The notes under the pieces were generated by a model, which worked only from the letters and a program-made list of their open reading frames with translations, ran no database searches and was not told the DNA's origin. This document shows positions 1 through 8,518 of a stretch of DNA of 64,000 nt, one piece after another. The translations under genes were made by a program, and so were the position numbers. The stretch is taken from assembly GCF_007995015.1 (NCBI RefSeq), contig NZ_VORB01000008.1, positions 62,001 through 126,000 on the forward strand, in the 5' to 3' direction. This DNA comes from Luteibaculum oceani. GTDB taxonomy: Bacteria > Bacteroidota > Bacteroidia > Flavobacteriales_D > Luteibaculaceae. Each line of letters begins with the position of its first letter. The first letter of the stretch is position 1.

Positions 1-2824
1 CTTTGTTCTCAAAAGCTATGGGTCCGGGGTCTTGTTCGAAGATGGTATCAATGGCCACCCTTGGGTTTGGGCCGGTATTAAATAAAATCCACTCCCACTT
101 CGTAATATTTGTACCCGGCGATTTTGTGGCTTTTACATCAATCTGGTTACCAGCACAAGCAATTAAATCACCACTTTCAAGTTCCACATCTACCTTTGGA
201 ACCTTCCAAGTAATTTTTCTTCTTACGGTATCGGGGCAGACGGAGTTATAGGCAAATACTACAACGATTGTCTCTTCAAATGTGCTATCCTTTCCCGCTG
301 GGGGGGTATAGGTATATGACTTATTTTGGTCCAGGTAGGTTAAAACGCCCTCTCTTTCTACAAACCATTTGTGATTCCTCCAACCTGGCATGGATTCTAG
401 GAAAACGGAATTTTTCCCACTAAACCCTTGATAGCACAACTCATCAGGTATTATTACCACTTCGGTTAATGACTTGCCTCGCGCTATGAAATTAGTCACC
501 TCACAGCCATTTGCCGAGTTAAAGGCATTGTTTACCGCTGTTACCGTTACAGACCCTACAAAACCCTCTGGAGCTGGCGCATATATCTTAAGTGTATCGG
601 TAGTTACCGTACGCTGAGAATGAGTTAAGGCATCGACCACCATTCCGTTGTATACCGTATCCTTGTAACTGGGAAACTGCTCAATAATGATTGTATCATT
701 TTTGGAAGGATCCGTAAAATTAATAGACCATGTTCGCTGAGTCCAACCAGCTGAATTGATCATAACATAAGCCGTATCAGATCCACATGGCTGCGAGAGA
801 GCAATGGTTCCCATTACAGGTCCCCATTTACCATAAATTTCAAACTTTTTGAGCGTATCCCTACATCCGTTGTAAGAAACAATCAACTCAGCATCGAATC
901 TCCCCATATTTCCGGGTCCCATATGACCCTCTGGCAAACCATTTAATGTATCGCTAAACTTTTGAGTATGCCTAACCTCTGGATGCTGCTCATTAAATGT
1001 TCCTTCACCCATTACCCAGAACCAGGAATCAATCAAATCGTAGCGCTTCACTCCATCGAGTAGTACGTACGATGTATCCCTAAATAAAGTTAGTTCTTGA
1101 GCACAGGTATCCTGAGGAAAAAAATTAAACTCCGCCGTAGGCTTAATACCTACCTGAATATCTCTAGTTACACCTGAAGTACACCCATTCTCCAGCTCAA
1201 TAAGCATGATTAACTCGTAATCTCCATGCTCTGCTATTGTATGCTGTAAATTGGGATCATTAGGTGTATTTGTGGTGAAAATAATGTTACCGGAAGGCAT
1301 CTTTCTTATGATCCATTCCCGTTTTACCACATTTACCCCTCCGTAATTACTAATATCATTGGCATTTACAAGATGTGGAGCACAGCCATCTAAATCCTGT
1401 ACGTTCAAGAATACTTGGATAGGTGTTAACTTGAATTCTTTCTCCACTGCCCTAACACAACCAGAAGGCGAGGTAATAACCAATCGTATCCTATATCTTC
1501 TATACTGATCGAATGTGTAGGTTACCTGATTTCCGGATTTGGATTGTCCACCGTTAACAGTCCAAACTACTGTAGATCCATCTGGAATTTTGGAGTTCCC
1601 CACGTCGAAGGTTAAATCTTGAGGTACCTGACATGGATTTATCTCTGGAAGTTCAAACTCCGCGCTTATGTCTTCAACCGTTATGGGTAAACAAAATGTG
1701 CTATCACAACGGTTATTATTTCCTGTTACCGTTAAACAGGCGTTGTAAGTTCCAGGTGTTGTATAGCGGTAATTTGGAGATTCCTTATCTGAAATTCCTC
1801 CATCACCAAAATTCCAACTAAAGGTTTCTGCATCCTTACCTCTAAACTTAAAATTGGCTATTCCTCCTGGACAAATGGTTTGGTTAACTTCGAAGAATGG
1901 GTCTAGTTCTGAAATTACCAACAAACCACTTTCGGAACTTTCCGCTCTACAGTTATATTGGCCATCGACCAAAAGAGACACATCATAACTTCCGGGAGTA
2001 CCAATAGAACCAGAAATTTGTCTGCCGTTTTGATTCGGAAATCCAGTAATAGACCAGGTATAATTGAAATTCGGGTCGGTTTCGGTTGCAGTTAGGGTGA
2101 AATCTAATGGTGGTTTACAAGCAAAGGCATTATCAACCGTAAAACCAGCCTTAGGTTGCGGCTTGGCATTTACGAGAGAGGGTTTATTTAAGTCTCCCCT
2201 ACAACCATATTCATCAGTAACAACCAGGGAAACATTAAATAATCCAGTTTGGTTAACCACAATGGTAGGATTGGTTCCGGAACCCGATCCAGCACCTGAA
2301 ATAACCCACTCATAGGTGGCTGAAATGGGACCGGATAAGACAGTTTTATCGGTTAATACCACATCCAGAGGTATACATCCCTCGTTATTCGCAATTTCAA
2401 AATCCACTTTGGGTTTTTCCACTACCTCTACATATCCACTTTTAACAATAGTTTCGGAAGCACCAGACGGTTTATGTGTGATTTTTAATTGAACATTAAA
2501 ACTACCAACTTGAGTAAAGGGCTGAGAGGGAGACTCTTGCGTTTGAACAATGGGATTAGGTTGTATAATCCACTCATATTTATAATCTGGATCCCCAAAG
2601 GTTATAGGGTTTCCATTAAATGTAGATGTACTCTTAAATGTAACTTCATCGGGTTTACAAACCACTATTCCAGAGCCGTCGGGTTTAACATATCCACTTT
2701 GCGCCTCGAAGTTAGCAACCAACTGTGCTGATATATTAAATGCAAAAAGTAAAAAGGAAACTGAAAAAAATAACTTGATATCTAAAAAATTACATGCATC
2801 TTTCCAGAATAGCCATCTAAACAT
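1..2824 (-). CDS. Large secreted PKD-repeat adhesin, 3' end outside the window
   Basis: Minus-strand frame open without a stop from 2824 to the window edge (over 940 codons), so the C-terminus is missing. The ATG at 2824 is the only ATG start available, because an in-frame TAA ends one codon upstream. Residues 1-35 form a signal peptide (hydrophobic FFSVSFLLFAF ending ISAQ). The rest is a chain of PKD and Ig-like beta-sandwich modules; one classical PKD signature (WNFGDG) lies near residue 335, and Cys-containing repeat boundaries (GC, CAP, CP) recur about every 85-100 residues. Such proteins are surface adhesins usually exported by T9SS, but the sorting domain would lie beyond position 1. 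It is divergent from the PorP/SprF-OmpA pair, with only 25 bases between the start codons, which suggests a shared control region. Adhesin identity is inferred from domain type only. Confidence 0.85.
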   Translation of the reverse strand, partial: MFRWLFWKDACNFLDIKLFFSVSFLLFAFNISAQLVANFEAQSGYVKPDGSGIVVCKPDEVTFKSTSTFNGNPITFGDPDYKYEWIIQPNPIVQTQESPSQPFTQVGSFNVQLKITHKPSGASETIVKSGYVEVVEKPKVDFEIANNEGCIPLDVVLTDKTVLSGPISATYEWVISGAGSGSGTNPTIVVNQTGLFNVSLVVTDEYGCRGDLNKPSLVNAKPQPKAGFTVDNAFACKPPLDFTLTATETDPNFNYTWSITGFPNQNGRQISGSIGTPGSYDVSLLVDGQYNCRAESSESGLLVISELDPFFEVNQTICPGGIANFKFRGKDAETFSWNFGDGGISDKESPNYRYTTPGTYNACLTVTGNNNRCDSTFCLPITVEDISAEFELPEINPCQVPQDLTFDVGNSKIPDGSTVVWTVNGGQSKSGNQVTYTFDQYRRYRIRLVITSPSGCVRAVEKEFKLTPIQVFLNVQDLDGCAPHLVNANDISNYGGVNVVKREWIIRKMPSGNIIFTTNTPNDPNLQHTIAEHGDYELIMLIELENGCTSGVTRDIQVGIKPTAEFNFFPQDTCAQELTLFRDTSYVLLDGVKRYDLIDSWFWVMGEGTFNEQHPEVRHTQKFSDTLNGLPEGHMGPGNMGRFDAELIVSYNGCRDTLKKFEIYGKWGPVMGTIALSQPCGSDTAYVMINSAGWTQRTWSINFTDPSKNDTIIIEQFPSYKDTVYNGMVVDALTHSQRTVTTDTLKIYAPAPEGFVGSVTVTAVNNAFNSANGCEVTNFIARGKSLTEVVIIPDELCYQGFSGKNSVFLESMPGWRNHKWFVEREGVLTYLDQNKSYTYTPPAGKDSTFEETIVVVFAYNSVCPDTVRRKITWKVPKVDVELESGDLIACAGNQIDVKATKSPGTNITKWEWILFNTGPNPRVAIDTIFEQDPGPIAFENK

Positions 2825-2849
2825 TAATTATATTTTTGTTGGTATAAAA

Positions 2850-3878
2850 ATGCGCGCTTTTATTGCTATTTCCAAGTTAAAGTACCTCATTACCACCACT
2901 ATCTTGGTATTGTGCTTTGCTGCGCATTCTCAAGACGTCCATTTTACGCAGTTCGATGCCTCCCCCCTTAGCCTTAACCCAGCTAATACTGGTAATTTCA
3001 ATGGGTTTTGGAGGTTTTCGGCCAACTTCCGCTCTCAATGGCGCGTTTTAAACTATCCATTCACCTCTTATTCAACTGGCTTTGAAAGAAACATGGAAGA
3101 CAAAGGACTTCCACTTTCGGCGGGTATATATTTATTGCACGATGAATCCGGAGAAGCAGAAATAAACTTTAATAAAGTAATGACCTCCATCGCCATAAAT
3201 GTTGGGGATGAGGAAAATAAATGGAGCTTTGGAATTCAGCCAGCCTTAGTTAACAAACGTCTTAACATATCAAGACTTACCTTCCCCCAACAGTTCAATC
3301 CATCTACGGGAGTGCACGACCCCAATGCTGATAACGGTGAAAATCTTGGATCAGCGATTACCTTTTTTGATTTAAATGCAGGCATTGCGTGGAGGAAAAT
3401 TAGTGGAGAAAATGTATTAAAGATTGGTGCAGCTGGTTTTCATTTATTTCAACCCAATGAATCTCTTGTAGGAGGAACTTCTAAAACCCCTATCCGAAAA
3501 GTTTTCCACGCTAGCTATGCCTTCCCTATAAGTAAAAGTTTAACCCTTATGCCAAAGGTTTTGGTGCACGAGCAGGTTAAAGCAAGCGAATATCTTCTTG
3601 GATCCTACTTCATAAATATGCTCCCACCTAACGCTCCCAATATTCAAAGTGTGTTTTTGGGAATAATGAGCCGCTTCGGGGTTAATAGAAACCTAGATGC
3701 TGTTTTGGCCGTGGTGGGCATCAATTACGAAAGGTGGGACCTGGGTTTTTCGTACGACATTAACACATCTTCGTTAAAAAGTTCAACCCAGGGAAAGGGC
3801 GCCATAGAGTTTAGCGTAATATATTGGAACGGAAAGGTTAGATCTACTAGAACCAGCATTATCTGTGAACGCTTTTAA
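2850..3878 (+). CDS. PorP/SprF family type IX secretion-associated outer membrane protein
   Basis: 342 residues. Signal peptide residues 1-28 (TTTILVLCFAAHSQ), followed at once by the family signature HFTQFDASPLSLNPANTG, then alternating beta strands to the C-terminus as in outer-membrane barrels. PorP/SprF proteins sit in the outer membrane and help T9SS secrete or anchor a partner adhesin. An upstream in-frame ATG at 2775 would add 25 residues ahead of the signal peptide and overlap the divergent adhesin, so I chose the ATG at 2850. It overlaps the OmpA-family gene by 14 bases, so the two are translationally linked. Family assignment is strong; the specific cargo, perhaps the divergent PKD protein, is inference. 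Confidence 0.9.
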   Translation: MRAFIAISKLKYLITTTILVLCFAAHSQDVHFTQFDASPLSLNPANTGNFNGFWRFSANFRSQWRVLNYPFTSYSTGFERNMEDKGLPLSAGIYLLHDESGEAEINFNKVMTSIAINVGDEENKWSFGIQPALVNKRLNISRLTFPQQFNPSTGVHDPNADNGENLGSAITFFDLNAGIAWRKISGENVLKIGAAGFHLFQPNESLVGGTSKTPIRKVFHASYAFPISKSLTLMPKVLVHEQVKASEYLLGSYFINMLPPNAPNIQSVFLGIMSRFGVNRNLDAVLAVVGINYERWDLGFSYDINTSSLKSSTQGKGAIEFSVIYWNGKVRSTRTSIICERF

Positions 3879-5871
3879 AATAATCTTCTTCAGCATTGTT
3901 TTTCTTGGATTAAGCCGCGATGTGCAGGCCCAGGATAACGAGCTCCGATTAATTCCCGACTGGAAAATAAAATCACTTGCCAAAACTGCCGAAATGGATG
4001 GCAATTGGTATCAGGCAGCGAACTACTACGAAGAGCTTTTAACCCGCACTGGGGAAAATCAAGAAACGCTAGCTAGCCTTGCCAATGTTTATTGGAACTC
4101 CAAAGACTACCTAAATGCCAGCGATTATTATTATCAGTTATTTCAGGATTACCCCGAGGAAGGAATTTACTTATTGCGCTATGCCCTTCTCGAAAAACAC
4201 CTTGGCAAACCAGAATCTGCCATTTACTATCTAGAAAGGTACCAAAGGAAGTTTTTAAACAAGGAACCCAACGAAGAGACTTATCAGCTCATTCGGAAGG
4301 AAATTGAGGGCTGCGAGCTCGCTATAAAAAAAGGCAATTTCAATCCCCTGTTAGAGGTGCATCGCCTTCCTAACAACGTAAATTATCCTCACGTTGAAAT
4401 CAGCCCTTTCCCCCAAGGAGACACTCTTTATTATGCCGCTATTAGAACCGAAAAACTAGAATATGAAGAAAGCGAAGTTCCTGTTTCAAAGGTGTACATG
4501 GCTGTAGAAACAGACTCGATTTGGCGCGTCTTTAACCACAATCTTCCTATTGCTAACGAAAAGGTTAACATAGGTAATTTGGTATTCAATGATGAAAAAA
4601 ACGAGCTGGCCTACACGCAATGCGAAAGAGAAAGCCCCACCTACTATCGCTGCGAAATTTATCATGCAAAAAAAATAAATGGCGTTTGGAAGGAGCCAGA
4701 GGCATTGAAAAATGTCAACCAAAAAAAGTACACCCAAACCCAACCCACATTTGCCAAAGGTCCTGATGGAACGCAATTAATTTATTTTGTCTCCGACCAA
4801 CCAGGAGGCCAAGGTGGATTGGATATTTGGTATGTTGCTAAAGACAAATCAGGTAGTTACCGTAAACCCAAAAATTGTGGTAAAAAGTTAAACACACCAG
4901 GTAATGAAACCTGCCCTCGGTATCACAATACCAGTAAAACCCTTTACTTTTCCTCCAATGGACTGCCCGGATATGGTAATATGGACATATTTTCCATAGT
5001 TGGTTACGCTACCAAATGGGCATCACCACAAAATTTAGGCGGCCCAATAAATTCTGGAGCCGATGATCTTTACTACGTAATTAAGGACAGTGTTAGTGGG
5101 TTTTTCACCTCAAACCGTCCGGGTGTGAACAGTCTACAAAGCGGTACTTGCTGCGACGATATTTTTAGATTCCGAATAAAGGAATTGGTAAAGGTATCAG
5201 TGGAAGGAACCGTCGATTTTGTTATTCCAGGGGATGATAAATCAAAAGTTAAAGTCGGCCTTTACAAAGATTTGGGTGAAAAAAATGTGTTAGTGGCTGA
5301 AACCACTCCAAACGAAACAGGTGAGTATAAATTCACCGCAGAACCAGACCAAAACTATAAGATTCTTGCGGAAAAGGATGGCTACCTAAAGGGCATGAAA
5401 GACCTGAGTACCAAGGGGGTGAAAAAGAGTAAGGGTATGGAAGTGGCTAAAATCAATTTGCTTCCAGAAACCAACCAGCCCATTGTTATTCGAAACATAT
5501 ACTACCCCTTTGATAAGGACTATTTAACGGACGCTTCTAAAATCACGATCGACACAACTATTTTCGAAATTTTAGATGCTAACAAGACCATCAAAGTTGA
5601 AATAAGTTCTCATACCGATTGGTTTGGAACCGATTCTTACAATGAAGACCTATCACAACGAAGAGCGCAAAGCGTGGTGGATTATCTTATAAAAAAAGGA
5701 ATCCCCGCCGAAAGGCTAGTTGCGAAAGGTTATGGTGAGAAACAACCAATAGCGCCAAATCAAAACCCCGACGGATCAGACAACCCAGTGGGCAGAGCCA
5801 AAAACCGAAGAACCGAATTCAGAATAGTCGGTTACTTACCTCAATACGAGGAAATTATTTACGAGGAATAG
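3865..5871 (+). CDS. OmpA-family lipoprotein-like/periplasmic protein with TPR, PD40 and OmpA domains
   Basis: 668 residues, GTG start that overlaps the preceding gene by 14 bases. Signal peptide residues 1-22 (IIFFSIVFLGLSRDVQAQ). A TPR-like helical part (about 30-150) is followed by PD40/WD40-like propeller repeats (about 180-430; motifs such as IYFVSDQPGGQGGLDIW and LYFSSNGLPGYGNMDIF), a carboxypeptidase-regulatory-like beta domain (about 440-520) and a C-terminal OmpA domain (about 540-660) with SSHTDWFG, LSQRRAQSV and the closing NRRTEFRI that contacts peptidoglycan. This architecture is the usual partner of PorP/SprF proteins in Bacteroidota, probably tying the outer-membrane complex to peptidoglycan. 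No lipobox Cys is evident. Confidence is high for family and moderate for the T9SS link. Confidence 0.9.
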   Translation: MNAFKIIFFSIVFLGLSRDVQAQDNELRLIPDWKIKSLAKTAEMDGNWYQAANYYEELLTRTGENQETLASLANVYWNSKDYLNASDYYYQLFQDYPEEGIYLLRYALLEKHLGKPESAIYYLERYQRKFLNKEPNEETYQLIRKEIEGCELAIKKGNFNPLLEVHRLPNNVNYPHVEISPFPQGDTLYYAAIRTEKLEYEESEVPVSKVYMAVETDSIWRVFNHNLPIANEKVNIGNLVFNDEKNELAYTQCERESPTYYRCEIYHAKKINGVWKEPEALKNVNQKKYTQTQPTFAKGPDGTQLIYFVSDQPGGQGGLDIWYVAKDKSGSYRKPKNCGKKLNTPGNETCPRYHNTSKTLYFSSNGLPGYGNMDIFSIVGYATKWASPQNLGGPINSGADDLYYVIKDSVSGFFTSNRPGVNSLQSGTCCDDIFRFRIKELVKVSVEGTVDFVIPGDDKSKVKVGLYKDLGEKNVLVAETTPNETGEYKFTAEPDQNYKILAEKDGYLKGMKDLSTKGVKKSKGMEVAKINLLPETNQPIVIRNIYYPFDKDYLTDASKITIDTTIFEILDANKTIKVEISSHTDWFGTDSYNEDLSQRRAQSVVDYLIKKGIPAERLVAKGYGEKQPIAPNQNPDGSDNPVGRAKNRRTEFRIVGYLPQYEEIIYEE

Positions 5872-5948
5872 TTAAAAACCAATAAAAGGAAGCGATTCTT
5901 TAGTCCTCCTACCCTGCTTTTTTATTTTTGGTTCGCCAAGAATAGAAC

Positions 5949-8414
5949 ATGAAAAAACTTTTCTTCTTTTTCTTTTTATCCATCTGTATTTTAAATGCAA
6001 TTGGACAAAATCCCGAACGCCAAATAAAAACGAGTTCCGAAATTCTACTCGAGCTAAAGAAACTAGCAAAACCAACAAGAGTACTCTACGTTGCAGCACA
6101 TCCCGACGATGAAAATACACGTGTTATTTCTTGGTTAGAAAATCACCGTCACATTGAAACGGCGTATTTTTCGTTTACAAGAGGCGATGGCGGCCAGAAT
6201 TTAATTGGTAGCGAAAAAGGACCATTATTAGGGGTCCTGAGAACTCAAGAACTATTGGAAGCAAGAAAAATAGATGGCGCTACGCAGTTTTTCTCTCACG
6301 CCATAGACTTTGGATACTCTAAGTCTTCGGATGAAACCCTAGAAATTTGGAATAAGGACCAAGTGCTTGGAGATTTAGTTTATGCCATCAGGTATTTTAA
6401 ACCCGATTTAATCATAACCCGATTCCCACCTAACGCTCAGGCAGGACATGGTCACCACGCTGCCTCTGCTATTCTTGCTGCCGAGGCATTCGATCTAGCA
6501 CCTTTAGCATCGGCATACCCAAACCAACTTGGTAGAGTAAGTACATGGCAACCTTTCAGATTGGTATGGAATAGTTACTCCTGGAGAAGATCGGCTGAAG
6601 AATTAGAGGAAGATGTAAAAATAAATGTGGGTGAGGCAGTTCCCTTACTTGGTTTCTCTACTGGAGAAATTGCTTCACGAGCCAGAAGCATGCACAAATG
6701 CCAGGGCTTCGGAAGAAATTGGAATAGAGGTGAAATAACCGAGTATTTTAAATATACCAAAGGCGCCAATTTCACTTCGGATATTTTAGAAGGAATCAAC
6801 ACTTCTTGGGGAAGGTTTGACCAAGGGGAAAAAGTGCAACAATCATTTAATCAGCTGTTTAAAAATTACAACTACGAACATCCTTGGAAAAACATCGACA
6901 ACATGTTCGCGGTGCTCCGTGAAATTGAAAAGATGCCGGAAAATCCTTTTAAGGAAGATGCCACCTCCAAGATTAAAGGCTTAATCATTGCCTCGGCAAT
7001 GGTACATTTCGATGCTACCTCCTCTGAAAAATCAACCTCCATAAACGATTCGCTAAACATAGATTTAGAGTTAGTTGCATACCAACCTATAAATGTTGAG
7101 CTAAAGAAAATCACCCTTTTTAATGGGAATGAATTGAAGATAAACCAGAACATAGGTGCAAACAAAACCTGGGAAAAATCTATAAAAGCCCACGTAAATG
7201 GAAGTACAAAAATTTCAACCCCGTACTGGCTGGAGGAAGATGCTAGTTTTGGAAGCTACAGCTTTTCGAACCTAAAGGAACTAGAAATAGCCGTAAACAG
7301 CTCCGAGCTATGGGCATCAGCATCTATTCTCATTAACAACAAGCCTCTTGAAATTAAAACATCGATTTTTAACAAGGTAATAAAACCAGATTTCGGTGAA
7401 ATCTATGAACCCATTCCTGTTCTCGCCCCCATTACCTTCGAAATTAAAAACCCTTTACTCATAAGCATTAATGGTCAGTCGAGAGCACTTTCCTTTACCC
7501 TGAGTAATAATACGCCGAATGAAATCTCCAGGGAGTTAGATTTCATCCTCCCCAAAGGTTGGACCGGAGAATTAGAACAATCTATTTTAACCCTTAAACC
7601 TTTTGAAAAGGTAGAAAGTACAATACGAATTACTCCAACTGAAAATGCAGAAAACGGATACTTAAGGTTTTTCTGGAAAAATCTTCAAGACCCAGCATTG
7701 CAGTTACAGCAGGTTAAATATCCTCACATCCTTACGCAAACTATCCAGGACGGTGCAAAAATTAGATTGTCAGCGGTTAAAACTAAGCTAAGTAATAAGG
7801 TAATAGGATATATACCTGGTGCAGGTGACGATATTCCAGAGATCCTGCAAAATCTTGGTTATAAAGTAGAGGTATTAGAGCAGTCGAACTGGAGTAAGTC
7901 TAAATTAAGCAGTTACCACACTATTGTTACAGGTATAAGAGCATATAACACTAATGATTGGCTTGCAGAAAAGGCAGAGGATCTTTGGGCCTACGCTAAA
8001 AATGGAGGTAATTTATTGGTGCAGTACAATACTCTAAACTTCCTTTCCAACCTAAAAGCCCCCATTGCCCCTACAGACCTGCAATTAGGACGCAACCGAG
8101 TTACAAGGGAAGATGCGGAAATCACTATCCTAGAACCAAAACATCCTGCATTAAATGTTCCAAATAAAATTGGGGAAAAAGATTTTGAAAACTGGGTTCA
8201 AGAGCGTGGTTTATATTTTGCGGAATCCTGGAGTAAGGATTTTACGCCACTCTTTGAAATGAACGATCCTGGAGAAGAACCGCACCAAGGAAGTTTACTA
8301 ATTGGGAATTTCGGAAAAGGTCATATCACATACGCGGGGATTTCATTTTTCCGTCAATTACCAGCAGGGGTTCCCGGAGCATATCGCTTATTCGTTAACC
8401 TAATCGAAATGTAA
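5949..8414 (+). CDS. Secreted PIG-L/LmbE family deacetylase with C-terminal amidotransferase-like domain
   Basis: 821 residues. Signal peptide residues 1-19 (poly-Phe core, ending NAIGQ). The LmbE/PIG-L zinc-dependent N-deacetylase fold covers about 40-300: the metal motif AHPDDE is at 50-55 and the second zinc motif HGHH at 167-170. A beta-rich middle section (about 350-600, including an NEW3-like stretch with LDFILPKGWTGELE) leads to a C-terminal class I amidotransferase/ThuA-like domain (about 610-820, starting GYIPGAGDDIPEIL). Large PIG-L proteins of this build are common in Bacteroidota and are thought to remove acetyl groups from N-acetyl sugars; the substrate here is unknown. Its stop overlaps the next small gene (TAATG), making a three-gene unit with the symporter and suggesting that the released product is imported. 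Confidence 0.88.
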   Translation: MKKLFFFFFLSICILNAIGQNPERQIKTSSEILLELKKLAKPTRVLYVAAHPDDENTRVISWLENHRHIETAYFSFTRGDGGQNLIGSEKGPLLGVLRTQELLEARKIDGATQFFSHAIDFGYSKSSDETLEIWNKDQVLGDLVYAIRYFKPDLIITRFPPNAQAGHGHHAASAILAAEAFDLAPLASAYPNQLGRVSTWQPFRLVWNSYSWRRSAEELEEDVKINVGEAVPLLGFSTGEIASRARSMHKCQGFGRNWNRGEITEYFKYTKGANFTSDILEGINTSWGRFDQGEKVQQSFNQLFKNYNYEHPWKNIDNMFAVLREIEKMPENPFKEDATSKIKGLIIASAMVHFDATSSEKSTSINDSLNIDLELVAYQPINVELKKITLFNGNELKINQNIGANKTWEKSIKAHVNGSTKISTPYWLEEDASFGSYSFSNLKELEIAVNSSELWASASILINNKPLEIKTSIFNKVIKPDFGEIYEPIPVLAPITFEIKNPLLISINGQSRALSFTLSNNTPNEISRELDFILPKGWTGELEQSILTLKPFEKVESTIRITPTENAENGYLRFFWKNLQDPALQLQQVKYPHILTQTIQDGAKIRLSAVKTKLSNKVIGYIPGAGDDIPEILQNLGYKVEVLEQSNWSKSKLSSYHTIVTGIRAYNTNDWLAEKAEDLWAYAKNGGNLLVQYNTLNFLSNLKAPIAPTDLQLGRNRVTREDAEITILEPKHPALNVPNKIGEKDFENWVQERGLYFAESWSKDFTPLFEMNDPGEEPHQGSLLIGNFGKGHITYAGISFFRQLPAGVPGAYRLFVNLIEM

Positions 8415-8518
8415 TGGTGGATGATAAAAAATATTGGAGGAAACGCTACTGGTGGATTTTAGGATTTCTTCTCCTCCAGATTGTATTGTACTACTACCTA
8501 ACACAGCATTTTTCATGA
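8414..8518 (+). CDS. 34-residue single-span membrane mini-protein, coupled to deacetylase and symporter genes
   Basis: A short frame that begins ATGGTGGATG inside the deacetylase stop (TAATG) and ends in a TGA overlapping the symporter ATG (ATGA). The peptide starts with a charged, aromatic segment (MVDDKKYWRKRYWW) followed by one hydrophobic span (ILGFLLLQIVLYYYL) and a short polar tail. Overlaps of 1 and 4 bases at the two ends are typical of translational coupling and unlikely by chance. Known small subunits of sodium:solute symporters (DUF4212 type) start with a similar YWRKN-type motif before a helix but are longer, so this may be a reduced symporter partner. That link is inference; the coupling and the membrane span are seen directly. 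Confidence 0.55.
   Translation: MVDDKKYWRKRYWWILGFLLLQIVLYYYLTQHFS

Noticed and set aside
2775-2849. Upstream in-frame ATG for the PorP/SprF-like gene
   Set aside because: It would place 25 polar residues ahead of a good signal peptide and overlap the divergent adhesin gene.
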